Source of the DNA: Trichomonas vaginalis G3
Taxonomy: Eukaryota > Parabasalia > Trichomonadida > Trichomonadidae
Direction: 5' to 3'
Assembly: GCF_026262505.1 (NCBI RefSeq)
Contig: NC_067207.1
Span: 9,206,082-9,270,081 of the forward strand
Length of the DNA: 64,000 bases
Shown piece after piece: positions 1 to 8,440 of this stretch. Numbering within the stretch: the first letter of the stretch is position 1; every line of letters starts with the position of its first letter. The notes below the pieces were generated by a model, which had not been told where the DNA came from, searched no databases, and saw only the letters and a program-made list of their open reading frames with translations. Position numbers and translations under genes: made by a program.

Positions 1-209
1 ATCTAAACGGTAAGTATCCATGAGGTCAAGAGTAGCTTTGGTAGCTTTAAGTGGAGCTATCTGTTCCTTGACTCTGCAATTTTGGTTGCAATTGTGGTTT
101 GAGCTCCTTCAAGTTCGCCGTCTATGTCGTTCTCAACGCCTTCAACCATGGCTTGAAACTCTTCATCGGTCCATTGAGATTGGTGTGGGACGAATTTAAC
201 TTGCTTCAT
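1..209 (-). pseudogene. Edge gene relic, unknown acidic protein
   Basis: A minus-strand coding segment starts with an ATG at 209 and runs towards the left edge of the window. The first ~50 residues are acidic and Glu/Gln-rich. It looks broken (about one break) and continues off the window. Upstream, on the minus strand, a TCATTTTTT initiator-like sequence lies just before the ATG, with an AACGTT box further out; this resembles trichomonad core promoters. I do not recognise the protein. Whether it belongs to the neighbouring Maverick or to another element is not clear. Confidence 0.35.
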
Positions 210-423
210 TCAAAAAATGAAAAAAAATGTTTTTACTCAAAACGTTAAGGTTGACTGAACTGGTTGGATGTCGCCTTCACAGGTTATGTAGAACGGCTGA
301 CCCGAGAAGTGAAGGAGAGACTGAATTGCCAATTTCATATGGGGTAGGGGGTTCTCCTTGTTTGGTATTTTTTCCAAGGACGTTTGTTTAGGAACTTAAC
401 AAGAGCTTCTCTTTTGGCGTCCT

Positions 424-624
424 TTATGCGTCGTAGGCTGTCCCGTCTGGTATTTGAATTGGAATTCCAGTCGAAGTCTCGAGCTGAAGTGTAGACCTTC
501 CAGAAATAGTGGTGAACTTGACCTTGGGCTTCATTACCCTGCGCAAGTACTGCTTAACAACTTCATTTATCTCTATAAGGTAAATTGCCTCGTCAAATCC
601 TTCTGGCATTCCGAGTCCTTCCAT
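424..624 (-). CDS. Small unknown protein (66 aa)
   Basis: This minus-strand ORF starts at the ATG at 624; an internal ATG at 609 is equally possible. Its sequence is mixed and protein-like: an acidic N-terminus, then a basic KPKVKF stretch and a beta-rich C-terminal half. The reading frame stays open upstream only because the hairpin repeats at 626-700 happen to be open, so I exclude that part. It is divergent from the gene at 895-1475. The function is unknown. Confidence 0.4.
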   Translation of the reverse strand: MEGLGMPEGFDEAIYLIEINEVVKQYLRRVMKPKVKFTTISGRSTLQLETSTGIPIQIPDGTAYDA

Positions 625-894
625 CCGACAGGAAAATATTTTCCCGACAACTGGAAAAATTTTCCCGACAACTGGAAAAAATTTCCCGACGACAGGAAGA
701 ACTCTTCCAGTTGTCCGTCCGTAAACCATTCAAATTTTCGAAAATTGAGAACTTTTGGTCGAACTTCAGAAAAAGTTTTTCCTTCCGACAGGAAAGGTTT
801 TTCCTTCCGACAGGAAAGGTTTTTCCTTCCGACAGGAAAGGTTTTTCCTTCCGACAGGAAAGGTTTTTCCTTCCGACGGTTAAGCCACAAACAG
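625..894. repeat. Hairpin-forming short tandem repeats in a divergent promoter region
   Basis: The gap between two divergent genes is almost wholly repeats. From ~778 to ~879 a 22-bp unit with core CCTTCCGACAGGAAAGG is repeated about 4.4 times, nearly without change. From ~626 to ~700 a related 20-22-bp unit, with a CCCGACAACTGG core, is repeated about three times. Each unit is close to an inverted repeat (CCTTCC / GGAAAGG), so the array could form a ladder of small hairpins on either strand. It reads open in several frames, but that is a by-product of the repeat. Confidence 0.75.
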
Positions 895-1475
895 ATGTCC
901 GACGTCCCACCAACCGAGCCCATATCCCAACCAGAAGAACCGAAAGCTGCAGAACACAACAGTCTCCTCAGCAACCTCAGTTCCAGCAAGTACCTCCGAT
1001 TTACTACCAATTTCCACCTCAATGTTACTACCCACCACAAGGCTTCCCGAACTACCCTCCTCCTCAGCCTATGCCTTACTTCCCCAACCCTTGGATGTTT
1101 ATGCAAAACCCTGCCCCACAATTCCAATCTCAATCCAAGAGAGACCAAGAGTTCGAGGAAGGTCTGAACCGCTTACGCAAAGAGTATGCTACTACCCCAA
1201 TGGAAGAAGACAGGCTCTCACTCTCTTCCCTCAAATCGACCGATTCGACTCGTACCACAGATTCGGTTCGTGACCGTGAAGACTACCTCAAGCAGTCTGA
1301 GAGACTCTTCATCCTACAACCATTTACAGTTGGAGCTCTCAAGAACATGCGCAATTACGAAGGTCAGACACCAGCTGGAGACCGTAAAACAGACGTACTC
1401 GCAAGAGCAGTCCAACTGGTCAAGACAAAGACCGAGATAGTCGACTTCATTCTTGCAGCTTGCCCATACAAGTAA
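895..1475 (+). pseudogene. Pro/Gln/Tyr-rich unknown protein, relic
   Basis: A plus-strand gene begins at the ATG at 895. It encodes an acidic proline-rich N-terminus, a PQF/YYP/PPQ-rich low-complexity middle (~30 to 90), then a charged, helical C-terminal part ending in LAACPYK. It looks broken (about one break). It stands in a compact cluster with short intergenic gaps (28 bp to the next gene). Low-complexity P/Q/Y regions are common in virion or nucleoprotein components, but I cannot assign a function. Its base composition is richer in GC than the Maverick core at 3.4-13.1 kb. Confidence 0.45.
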
Positions 1476-1503
1476 AAAAATAAACAATTACGAGTTAAAC
1501 TTT

Positions 1504-1704
1504 TTACTCTTTCTTTTCTGAGTTGTTTAGAGCTGGTTTCTCTTGTAGGAACCTTTCGTACTCTTCCATGGTCATGTAATTGCGAATTTGGTACGCAATT
1601 CCAGGTTCGTTGTTTTTGAACCTTACGTATGTAACGCTTCCATCCTCCTCAGGGAAGTAAGCTGCTAACATCTGACCAAGTTTTCTCGGTGACTCGGAGC
1701 TCAT
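1504..1704 (-). CDS. Small unknown protein (66 aa)
   Basis: An intact minus-strand ORF runs from the ATG at 1704. The protein is short and soluble, with an aromatic/acidic centre (YFPEED...YVRF) and a charged C-terminus (NNSEKKE). It converges on the gene ending at 1475, with 28 bp between the stops. Upstream, at ~1720, is an AACGTT box like those before the neighbouring small genes, suggesting shared regulation. I do not recognise the family. Confidence 0.55.
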   Translation of the reverse strand: MSSESPRKLGQMLAAYFPEEDGSVTYVRFKNNEPGIAYQIRNYMTMEEYERFLQEKPALNNSEKKE

Positions 1705-1748
1705 AAAATGTCACTTTTTAAACGTTAAGTTTTTAGTCTTATTTTACT

Positions 1749-1943
1749 TTACCCTTTGTTTACCCTTTGTTTGTCAAGGTAGTATTGGAGTGCAATTTCT
1801 CCAAATTCTCTGTGTCGGAGTTCTTCAGCATTTTCCAAGGTGTTCCTGGAGAACTCAAAGAAGTTGTCAAGAACATACTGCCATGCTGCTCTTCTGAGTT
1901 CGTCGGTATTTTGGAAGTGTTGCACCTTCGAGTCTTCGGACAT
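1749..1943 (-). CDS. Small helical unknown protein (64 aa)
   Basis: An intact minus-strand ORF starts at the ATG at 1943. It is predicted to be mostly helical and amphipathic, with a Trp-Gln-Tyr and Phe-Phe-Glu-Phe centre and a basic end. It follows 1504-1704 on the same strand with a 44-bp gap. The promoter has an AACGGTTT box 24-32 bp upstream of the ATG and a TCATG overlapping the start. The function is unknown. Confidence 0.55.
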   Translation of the reverse strand: MSEDSKVQHFQNTDELRRAAWQYVLDNFFEFSRNTLENAEELRHREFGEIALQYYLDKQRVNKG

Positions 1944-1980
1944 GAAAAAATAACACTTTTTCTATTAAACCGTTTACAAT
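1944..1980 (-). promoter_or_regulatory. Host-type promoter: M3-like box plus initiator at the ATG
   Basis: On the minus strand, AAACGGTTT (1967-1975) precedes TTTTTTCATG at the start codon. The M3 motif described for T. vaginalis is (A/G/T)(A/G)C(G/C)G(T/C)T(T/A/G), and the initiator is TCA+1(C/T). Both are matched here by eye. Genes of the Maverick core lack the M3-like box. Confidence 0.45.
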
Positions 1981-1992
1981 TTGAATTTTGTT

Positions 1993-2201
1993 GCTGAATT
2001 CAGCAAAAATATAATTTAGGGTAGAGGGGTATATCTAACCTCTTTTTAACCTCTTTTCTAACCTCATTGAATTTTCATGAATTTTATACAGAAAATGCTT
2101 GTTTTGAGGTCGAGCCACTTTTGGCTCCACCGTATTCTTTCAACCAAAACTCATGAATTCGGCAAAAATATATTTTAGGGTAGAAGGTTAGATATAACCT
2201 C
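1993..2201 (+). repeat. Left doubled terminal inverted repeats
   Basis: There are two ~70-bp copies, 1993-2062 and ~2155-2225. Each begins GAATTC, then (A/G)GCAAAAATATA, TTTAGGGTAGA and a string of TAACCTCTTTT(C) units ~11-12 bp apart. The reverse complement of 3228-3427 shows the same order. The iteron-like TAACCTC units resemble protein-binding arrays. Confidence 0.7.
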
Positions 2202-2308
2202 TTTTCTAACCTCTTTTCTACCCTCTTGAATTTGTCATGAGTTTTCCCGAAATAAAAAATAAAGTTGGTTTTTTTAAAAAAATATTTTTTTATTTTTATT
2301 GTAAGAAC

Positions 2309-3220
2309 ATGTTAGCAACAACAGCACCAAACTCGTTAGTCATGAACCCATCAATGTTAGTAGAGATGAAAAGCTTCATTCCTTCTTCATATACTTTCGA
2401 AACAGAAATCCAGAAGATAAAGCAAGAACTTTTAACAAGTACTTTAGACTGTAGTGCGAAAGATGAAACAAATGAACAGTATCTTTATGAAATGCAGGAT
2501 ATTATTGACCATTTACCCAAATTGCCTGAAATCCAACAACAAAAACTCACTATTCCAGAATTCGATGAAATAGAAGTCAAAGCAACTGACTCAGTAGAAA
2601 TAAAGAAGTTCATACGAAAGGTAAACTATGAGTTTCTTGGATTTCATTGCAACCACAAAGTCATGGACAAAGATTGCGACATGGTATATAAGAACATCTC
2701 TGACATATACAAATCTGAAGAATTTAAGACCTACGACAACTTTGTTTCGTTAGTTGCAAAATGTGTATGGCAGATAAGAGATAAAGATAGAAGAGGTAAG
2801 GTATGGAACCAACAGATAAAACCAGCAACTTTTGAGTTAAAGAAAACCATTGACGCCTTAGTCATACTTGCAGGTAAGGTTTCAGAATATAACGCAAAAA
2901 TGAACCCACAATGTTCAAAATGTAAAGCAGCAATGAGGAAATATAACTACTCCGTCAAAGAGATAGAAAGAATGAGAAACGACTATGCTGACTTAAAGAA
3001 AGAAGCAGAGAAACCAGCAGAAGATAAAATGGACATGTTGACATTTCTAAACAAAAACTATCCAACAGCTGACGATTTCCTTCTTTCAGATGTCAAGAAG
3101 AAATATAAAGAAACCTTCGGCATAGTTAAAACATTCGATGTACTGACAGAAGAAATAGAAGCTACGAAATTGTTTAGAATTTCACGAATTCACAATGTTT
3201 ACCATGTAAAACGCTTATAA
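2309..3220 (+). CDS. Unknown protein of the TIR-flanked unit (303 aa)
   Basis: I chose the ATG at 2309, because upstream sequence in frame is an AT-rich promoter tract and the second copy at 45453-46418 aligns from the next residues onward. The protein is acidic and mostly helical. It has a CNHKVMDKDC stretch near 135 and a CSKCK pair near 215 that might bind metal, then a charged coiled-coil-like region and a basic C-terminus (HVKRL). The two copies are very similar over their whole length, with only scattered substitutions. I recognise no transposase, Rep or nuclease motif. The gene sits between long inverted repeats and reads whole. Confidence 0.65.
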   Translation: MLATTAPNSLVMNPSMLVEMKSFIPSSYTFETEIQKIKQELLTSTLDCSAKDETNEQYLYEMQDIIDHLPKLPEIQQQKLTIPEFDEIEVKATDSVEIKKFIRKVNYEFLGFHCNHKVMDKDCDMVYKNISDIYKSEEFKTYDNFVSLVAKCVWQIRDKDRRGKVWNQQIKPATFELKKTIDALVILAGKVSEYNAKMNPQCSKCKAAMRKYNYSVKEIERMRNDYADLKKEAEKPAEDKMDMLTFLNKNYPTADDFLLSDVKKKYKETFGIVKTFDVLTEEIEATKLFRISRIHNVYHVKRL

Positions 3221-3227
3221 AATAACT

Positions 3228-3427
3228 GGGGTAGAAATGAGGTTAGATATCGGGTTAGATATACCCATCTACCCTAAAATATATTTTTGCTGAATTCTGA
3301 GTAAAATTCTGAGTAAAATGACATATGGAACACGTACTTTTTCAGTAAGGACATATGGGGTAGAAATGAGGTTAGATATCGGGTTAGATATACCCATCTA
3401 CCCTAAAATATATTTTTATTGAATTCC
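3228..3427 (-). repeat. Right doubled terminal inverted repeats
   Basis: There are two nearly identical copies (3228-3297 and 3354-3427) of GGGGTAGAAATGAGGTTAGA followed by TATCGGGTTAGATATACCC, ATCTACCC and TAAAATATATTTTT ending at GAATTC. They are inverted relative to the copies at 1993-2225. Between them is ~55 bp with a short repeated TTCTGAGTAAAA. Confidence 0.7.
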
Positions 3428-3500
3428 GTATGAAAACAGTGAAAAATAAGAGAGTATTTTGACAACTTCAAACAAGTAGGGTAGATGCACTCTTTATTTT

Positions 3501-4376
3501 TCAAGCTTGACTTTTTACAATTTGAACTTTGTTTGCGTAGATATGAATTCTGAAAGAAGTATGAGGGTCTTGTATGACTTTGTACTTCTCCCATAGTTCA
3601 TGTCTGTCAAACTTACCTGCCATGGACTCTTTCATAAGTTCCATGAAATCGTCTTCGGACAATCCAGGGAAAAGTATGATATCAGTAAGTATTCTTTTAA
3701 CATCCTTACTTAAACTCTTGGCTGTCTGTACACAAATGACAACAGAGATGTTGAAGTGTCTGAGCTTCTTAAGAATTCGACACATGTCTTGTTCTCTGTT
3801 CTTTAACAAAGGATGAGAGGCGAAATCATCTAAGATAAGAAGACATCTATGAGGGTAAGTCTTCCAATCGTAAGATTGCAATTTCTTCGAAATGTATTCT
3901 ATCTCTTTCTGTTTGTTTCTGAAGTGTTTCTTCTCTAATATTCTCTGCATTTCCTCATTTGGGTCTTTAAACTTAGAATTTATATACTCATTTATAGCAT
4001 TATACTTCAAAACTCTTCTTTGGTACTTCTTTATCCAATCTAACAACTCAGTATCCTTTATACATACTAACTTAGACTTCTTTATAATATCTTTGAACGA
4101 ATTGACGGTTTGGTCAAATTGACCAGAAGTACTACAAATGACTACTAACTCATAGAATGGGTTCTTCTCATCTAGTTCTTGTTGTTGTGCAGCCATTTTA
4201 AGATAAGTGAAAGTCTTACCCGACCCAGGTGGTGCGATTAGACCTGTTATACCATTCTGAGCAAATAGGAACTTGTCATGTATGGGTTTTATCTGAGCAT
4301 TTTCTAACTTCCTCTTGTTCTTATTTAAAACATTCTCAAATTTCTTGTCAATGTCAGCAAACTTTTTTTCTAACAT
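3501..4376 (-). CDS. Packaging ATPase of the FtsK/HerA type (lineage A)
   Basis: I take the ATG at 4376 (291 aa), because an upstream extension would overlap the divergent gene. A Walker A motif APPGSGKT lies near residue 50 and a Walker B motif CLLILDDF near 180, followed by an ICVQT sensor-like strand. This is the usual order of the A32/FtsK-type DNA-packaging ATPases of Polintons and giant-virus relatives, which pump genomes into icosahedral shells. It reads whole. The assignment rests on motifs and on the capsid-type neighbour at 8334-9940. Confidence 0.75.
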   Translation of the reverse strand: MLEKKFADIDKKFENVLNKNKRKLENAQIKPIHDKFLFAQNGITGLIAPPGSGKTFTYLKMAAQQQELDEKNPFYELVVICSTSGQFDQTVNSFKDIIKKSKLVCIKDTELLDWIKKYQRRVLKYNAINEYINSKFKDPNEEMQRILEKKHFRNKQKEIEYISKKLQSYDWKTYPHRCLLILDDFASHPLLKNREQDMCRILKKLRHFNISVVICVQTAKSLSKDVKRILTDIILFPGLSEDDFMELMKESMAGKFDRHELWEKYKVIQDPHTSFRIHIYANKVQIVKSQA

Positions 4377-4412
4377 ATTTTTAGAAAAATTAAAATTTTT
4401 ATCTTTTTGAAA
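4377..4412. promoter_or_regulatory. 36-bp divergent promoter
   Basis: Only 36 bp separate the start codons of the ATPase (minus) and the gene at 4413 (plus). The tract is almost pure A/T (AAAATTTTTATCTTTTT on one strand). Similar short AT tracts precede most genes in both Maverick lineages, so this is probably the element's own promoter type. Confidence 0.5.
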
Positions 4413-4811
4413 ATGTCTAGCGATTTCGCTATCTATATTCGAGACAAACTTTTCGACAGCAAAACATCTGTCGACCATAAAATCTTACATAGTGTAAACA
4501 AGAAAGGTGAATTTGTTCTAAAGTTCTGTTTCTGGGAATATGACAAGAACCATAAAACATTACAAAGAGCAGTCTTAAAATTTGTCAATGACAGACTTGT
4601 TGACAGAGATGACGCCGATTGGAAAGATGAAGTCCAACAAAAGTTCTTAGAATGCAAAGAAGGCACATGCGCTGTTCTTGAAGATGAAATAGAAAACAGA
4701 ATAGAAGAGCTATTAAAGGACAAAGAACTTTTACATAAATATGGTTGCGCCAAATTTGACATAACTCCACCAGAGAAGAAGAAGAAGAGAGAAAGAAAGA
4801 AAAGAAAGTAG
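4413..4811 (+). CDS. Unknown charged protein with Lys-rich tail
   Basis: The ATG is at 4413 and the protein has about 132 residues. The N-terminal two thirds are a mixed alpha/beta sequence (IYIRDKLFD; FVLKFCFWEYD), then an acidic helix (EDEIENRIEELLKDKELL) and a very basic Lys/Glu/Arg tail. A basic tail could bind DNA. It is divergent to the ATPase, which suggests co-expression. I do not recognise the family. Confidence 0.5.
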   Translation: MSSDFAIYIRDKLFDSKTSVDHKILHSVNKKGEFVLKFCFWEYDKNHKTLQRAVLKFVNDRLVDRDDADWKDEVQQKFLECKEGTCAVLEDEIENRIEELLKDKELLHKYGCAKFDITPPEKKKKRERKKRK

Positions 4812-4893
4812 AAGAAAAGAAAGTAGAAGAGAAGAAAGAACCTGAACCAGTTCAGAGAAGTGAGATATGACATGTAAAAATAAAATTTTATTT

Positions 4894-5312
4894 TTAGAAC
4901 ATTTCTGGGTCAATGTCAATGTTCTCTTCCTCTTTAGGAGCAAACACTGGCTTAGACTCTAAAATCTTTTTACCTAATTTACCTTGAACTTCAACTATCT
5001 TAGACTCATAATATTCATAGTCGTCTGCTTTCTTTGGTTCATAAGGTATAACAAGTTTGTATGCTTTGCCTTCTTTAAGGTTTGAAAACCTTCTGTCAAA
5101 ATTTTTTTGACTGCTAACAAACCTTCTATGTCTAAGTCTTCAAATTTCGCACCATTTTTAGTCACAATAGCAAACTTAACTGGTTCGATGTTCCAAACTT
5201 TGTCAAATGTAGACTTTTCAAAATGGTAGAAGTAAACATTCAAATATGCGAATGGAGCTAACTTATCTTTGACTTCTGTCATGTACTTGTTGACTGAAAT
5301 ATATTTCGTCAT
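4894..5312 (-). pseudogene. Unknown lineage A protein, broken
   Basis: A minus-strand gene starts at the ATG at 5312 and ends near 4894. Its beta-rich N-terminal part (YLNVYFYHFEKSTFDKVWNI) is followed by a helical stretch and a charged C-terminus ending in acidic residues. It appears to carry about one break. It is next to the SF3 helicase with a 35-bp gap, so a role in replication is possible, but no motif supports a specific function. Confidence 0.4.
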
Positions 5313-5347
5313 CTTTTCTATCGGATAAAAAAATATTTTTTTTAAAT

Positions 5348-6583
5348 TTACTCAGAAAAATTTTTCTTTGTATATACGCCGTTCTGAACATCTAAAAGAT
5401 TTTTGACATTTGCCAAGAATGTTCGTTTAGACGCTGCCATATAACCATACTCTTGACAATACTGTTTATATGAATCGTACAATGACCTTTCATCTAAACA
5501 CTCAAAGTTAGTCTCATCTATAAACAGTTCATATACACTCTTGTTTGCTTCTAACAATGTTTGTCTCTCTTCGGTATATGGAATTTGTCTTGGATTGAAC
5601 TTAGAAATATCTAATGTCATAAAGTATGAGAACAAGTGGTTGTAAAAGTCAGATGTCAAAGTTTCTGCTAAGTCGTCAAAATATTCTGTATCTTGCATAT
5701 GAGAATCTGACGTTCTGACAACTACATATCTTCTGTCAGAACTTTCTAACTTCATCGGAACGGCATTGTTTGAAACCATGATGAAATTTGCAACATTTTC
5801 ACAAACTCTTTGGTCTTTATATTTTCTTTCAACAACTCCAACTTTGTCTGTTATAAGACTCTTCAAAGCATCTGAGTTCAAAACCTTTGTTGTATCTATA
5901 CTTTGAAGTTCGTTACATACTATAAGTTTCATATTCTCTATTGAAGAGTTAAATTTACCGCAGATGTTTTCTAAGTTTGTCATATTCGGATTCGAATAGC
6001 CCTCTAACAGTTTGCACAAAATATCTGTAAAGAAAGTATTCTTACCAGTTCCTTGTTTTCCAATTATAATGAGAGCAGTTTCATTTTTAGCACTTGGATA
6101 TTGTAAGATGTTTGCAAACCAACATAAGATATACTCATAGACTCTTTCGTTTCCATTGCATATAATTTCTTTGACATGGTCTAACCAAGCTTCTATAACA
6201 TTTTCTTTCCATTCTACTTGTTCGTATTTATATCCAGTGAAGATAGAATAGAAGTTTGGAGAAGGTGTATAGAACTTTATACCACGAACTGAAAAATCTT
6301 CTAACTTTGACAATAAGATATCCCAAGCATCTAACATCTTCATGCCAACTTGTATACGACTTTTATTTTCTTAAGTTTCTGTCTACATTCTTGTTCTGAA
6401 ACTATGTGCTCTTGGTTTGTTAAAGACAACATCCCATTCTTTCATGACATAACATTCTGGGGCAGAGTCGACATAAATGACTAAACGTTTCAAATTCTCG
6501 ACTGCTTTGTTATAGTCTCTAAATGGACACATATTTCTGAAGGCTTGGAAGTCATAAAAATCTGAAACATCTATTCTGTACAT
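5348..6583 (-). pseudogene. Superfamily 3 (D5-like) helicase, lineage A
   Basis: The minus-strand block encodes an SF3 AAA+ helicase. It has Walker A IIIGKQGTGKNTFF, a Walker B-type LIVCNEL, motif C NFIMVSNNAVP and an Arg-finger-like SDRRYVVVRTS. SF3 helicases unwind DNA at replication origins in NCLDVs, virophages and some Polintons. The C-terminal domain is complete; the upstream part is shorter than a full D5 protein, and the gene as a whole appears to have about one or two breaks. No primase motif is visible. Confidence 0.75.
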
Positions 6584-6610
6584 TTTTATAAAAATAAAAA
6601 AAATATTTTT

Positions 6611-7415
6611 TTATTCTTGACTTTGTTGTTGCATTTGTTCCATTTGTTGCATTTGTTGTTCTTGAGCTATTTGTTGTTGAAGTTGTTCTTGTAGTACAAT
6701 ACTTTCACCAGTTGCATCTTCCAATTCGAAACTTTCTGCCGTCATTGACAAATACATAGGACATAAAAGTTTTACAGGAACAAAGTTTGCGTCAACTAAG
6801 GTTAAGTTTATGTTTGCTAAAGTGTTTGAGTTTACTAAAGCTGAAAACTCTGCATTCGAATGAACAATAGGCAAACCAGCAGAGAAAGTGTTGTTTATAC
6901 GCATGAGTATCTTTTGGTCATAGTAGTTTCTGTCGACATTCGAATAACACTTTGAACCTAAGTTTGAAACAATATATAAAATAGGTGTGCTTAAAGTCAA
7001 TGGAACAGACATTCCTTGTATGACACCTTTTCCTGTTATAGGAAACTGTTGGTAGTAAAACCAGATATAAGTTTTGTATTATAGCTCATATCGTTTATAC
7101 TAAACTCAGTCGGACATCCAAACATAATGAAACCTGCTCTAGTTGCAGCACATGTTACATCCGTCCTTAAAGTATTAAATAAGTCAACAAAACCTGTTGG
7201 TGGTATATCTGAGTAAGTATCTTCAAAGAAGTATTTTTTACCATTCACAACAACAAAGTCTTCTGGTGTCAAAAGAGCAAAACAGGCTTTAGTCGTCATC
7301 GTGTTTAAGGTAGTTTACAATATCGTCCTTGAGGACTTTGTAAGTTTGTTGTTATAGAATTATATGACTCAGGGTTTTTAGTCGTAATAGTATAAACCAC
7401 TATGTCTTCTGCCAT
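6611..7415 (-). pseudogene. Beta-rich structural-type protein with Gln-rich tail, broken
   Basis: This minus-strand block begins near 7415 and ends in a Gln/Met-rich tail at 6611. Its C-terminal half (INNTFSAGLPIVHSNAEFSA...LVDANFVPVKLL) has the same pattern of residues and spacing as the C-terminal half of the lineage B protein at 48709-49418. In both lineages it stands next to the SCCG gene. By analogy with Polinton layouts it could be a minor capsid or penton-type protein, but that is inference. It carries about two breaks. Confidence 0.4.
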
Positions 7416-7419
7416 TTAC

Positions 7420-8002
7420 TTAGCAAGTAAATTTTAATGAAATGTTGTGGTCGTCAAATATTTTTATGACGTCTGGGAAACTATACTTTAAGTTCAACGT
7501 TTCACCTCCTTTCATAACGTATATCTTGTCAATGACATTATATGAAACACCACAGCAACTAATGTCGGGTTCTATTTCTTTGATGTTTATATCGTCTGCC
7601 TCTGTCAAAAGTTTCAATAGTTCTTTCAAAGACTTCATGAGGTGCAATGACATATGAGTTCACTTTTACAGGGTTGTGTTCGACCAAGTTTAACATTATA
7701 CCCAAAGCTTGACAAATCTTCTCCTGAGTTTTAAGTTTGTCTTTAAGTTGTTGGTAGTCGTTTCGAATATCTGCAACAGAACTTAAGTCTCTGCTAACTT
7801 CAGGATATGTTGGTTGTTCTTTTACAGGAACTATTGTTATACCATCTTCGTCTTCGTATGGTTTCCCCACTTCAACATCTCTGTCTTTGACATTGACAAC
7901 AACACTTTGACTGTTTGTTTGAGTTGGTGAATTTAACTTCACATCTGCCACCGCCATTAAACCTTTTGAAACACTTACGCTTCTATTTTTCGGAAATGAC
8001 AT
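7420..8002 (-). pseudogene. SCCG-motif protein shared by both Maverick lineages (A copy)
   Basis: The gene starts at the ATG at 8002 (MSFPKN) and ends at 7420. The N-terminal half is low-complexity and polar. The C-terminal domain has DISCCGVSYNVID, then a beta-strand pair and KIFDDHNISLKF. The lineage B protein at 49914-50585 has VSCCGTVAKINPI, a matching beta pair and EYKISLEKF at the same spacing. This makes it a conserved morphogenesis-type gene. About one break is present in this copy. Confidence 0.5.
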
Positions 8003-8020
8003 TTTACTTAGAATAAAAAG
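8003..8020. promoter_or_regulatory. 18-bp divergent promoter
   Basis: The start codons of the minus gene (8002) and the plus gene (8021) are only 18 bp apart, with TTTTACTTAGAATAAAAAG between them. Transcription of at least one of the pair must begin in or beyond the other gene, or the mRNAs are nearly leaderless. Very short 5' UTRs are usual in trichomonads. Confidence 0.45.
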
Positions 8021-8440
8021 ATGGACGTATTTGAGTATCTCTTCGAATTGAAGCAGAACAAAGTTTACACACACAAACAATACAAGTTCATTGACAGAGT
8101 AGTTCTTTACACAAACAATGGAAAATGTTATAGAATAGCAGTCTTTGCTGAACCAAAATATTTTCATAAAGCAAAGAAAGTTGGTATAACCGAGATGGTG
8201 AAAGTTCTTGAAGCAGACAAAAATATAACAACAAAACTTACAGATATTTCTAAAGGTAAGTTTATAATACAATACTATGTCAAAACTGGCGTACTGTCAA
8301 TATTTGACGGAGAGAAGTCAGTTCAAGAACAACTTACTGACCTGCTGCCAAAATCTGCTCGATGGAAGCTGTCGTTATGCCAATCTGAGGAGCCCCAGCA
8401 GGTTTCATCGAACGAATCTTCAAAAGAGCATCTTCCGTGA
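8021..8440 (+). CDS. Unknown protein (139 aa), convergent with the capsid gene
   Basis: The ATG at 8021 opens an intact ORF with an aromatic, Lys-rich N-terminus (FEYLFELKQNKVYTHKQ) and two beta-rich segments. Its last ~35 codons overlap the 3' end of the minus-strand capsid gene, so the natural end may be shorter or the overlap may be genuine. It is divergent from the SCCG gene. There is no recognisable motif. Confidence 0.5.
   Translation: MDVFEYLFELKQNKVYTHKQYKFIDRVVLYTNNGKCYRIAVFAEPKYFHKAKKVGITEMVKVLEADKNITTKLTDISKGKFIIQYYVKTGVLSIFDGEKSVQEQLTDLLPKSARWKLSLCQSEEPQQVSSNESSKEHLP

Larger units (their letters stand above)
1993..3427. mobile_element. Single-gene unit flanked by doubled inverted repeats (copy 1)
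   Basis: One gene (2309-3220) is bracketed by long inverted repeats. The left side carries two tandem copies (from ~1993 and from ~2155), each starting GAATTC-GCAAAAATATA and running into TTTAGGGTAGA and TAACCTC repeats. The right side carries two copies in reverse orientation (3228-3297 and 3354-3427). The gene has a homologue at 45453-46418 that is also enclosed by inverted repeats starting GAATTCA-CAAAAATATAATT. The unit looks like a small non-canonical mobile element, or a gene cassette, lodged beside or inside Mavericks. No known transposase motif is visible. Confidence 0.55.

Noticed and set aside
454-1148. Long open frames on both strands over the hairpin repeats
   Set aside because: A 22-bp repeat without stops in any frame keeps them open; the products are repeat translations.
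4433-4943. Leu/Phe/Ser-rich minus ORFs opposite 4413-4811
   Set aside because: They are antisense shadows of a Lys/Glu-rich gene; their 'membrane' look comes from poly-Lys codons read backwards.
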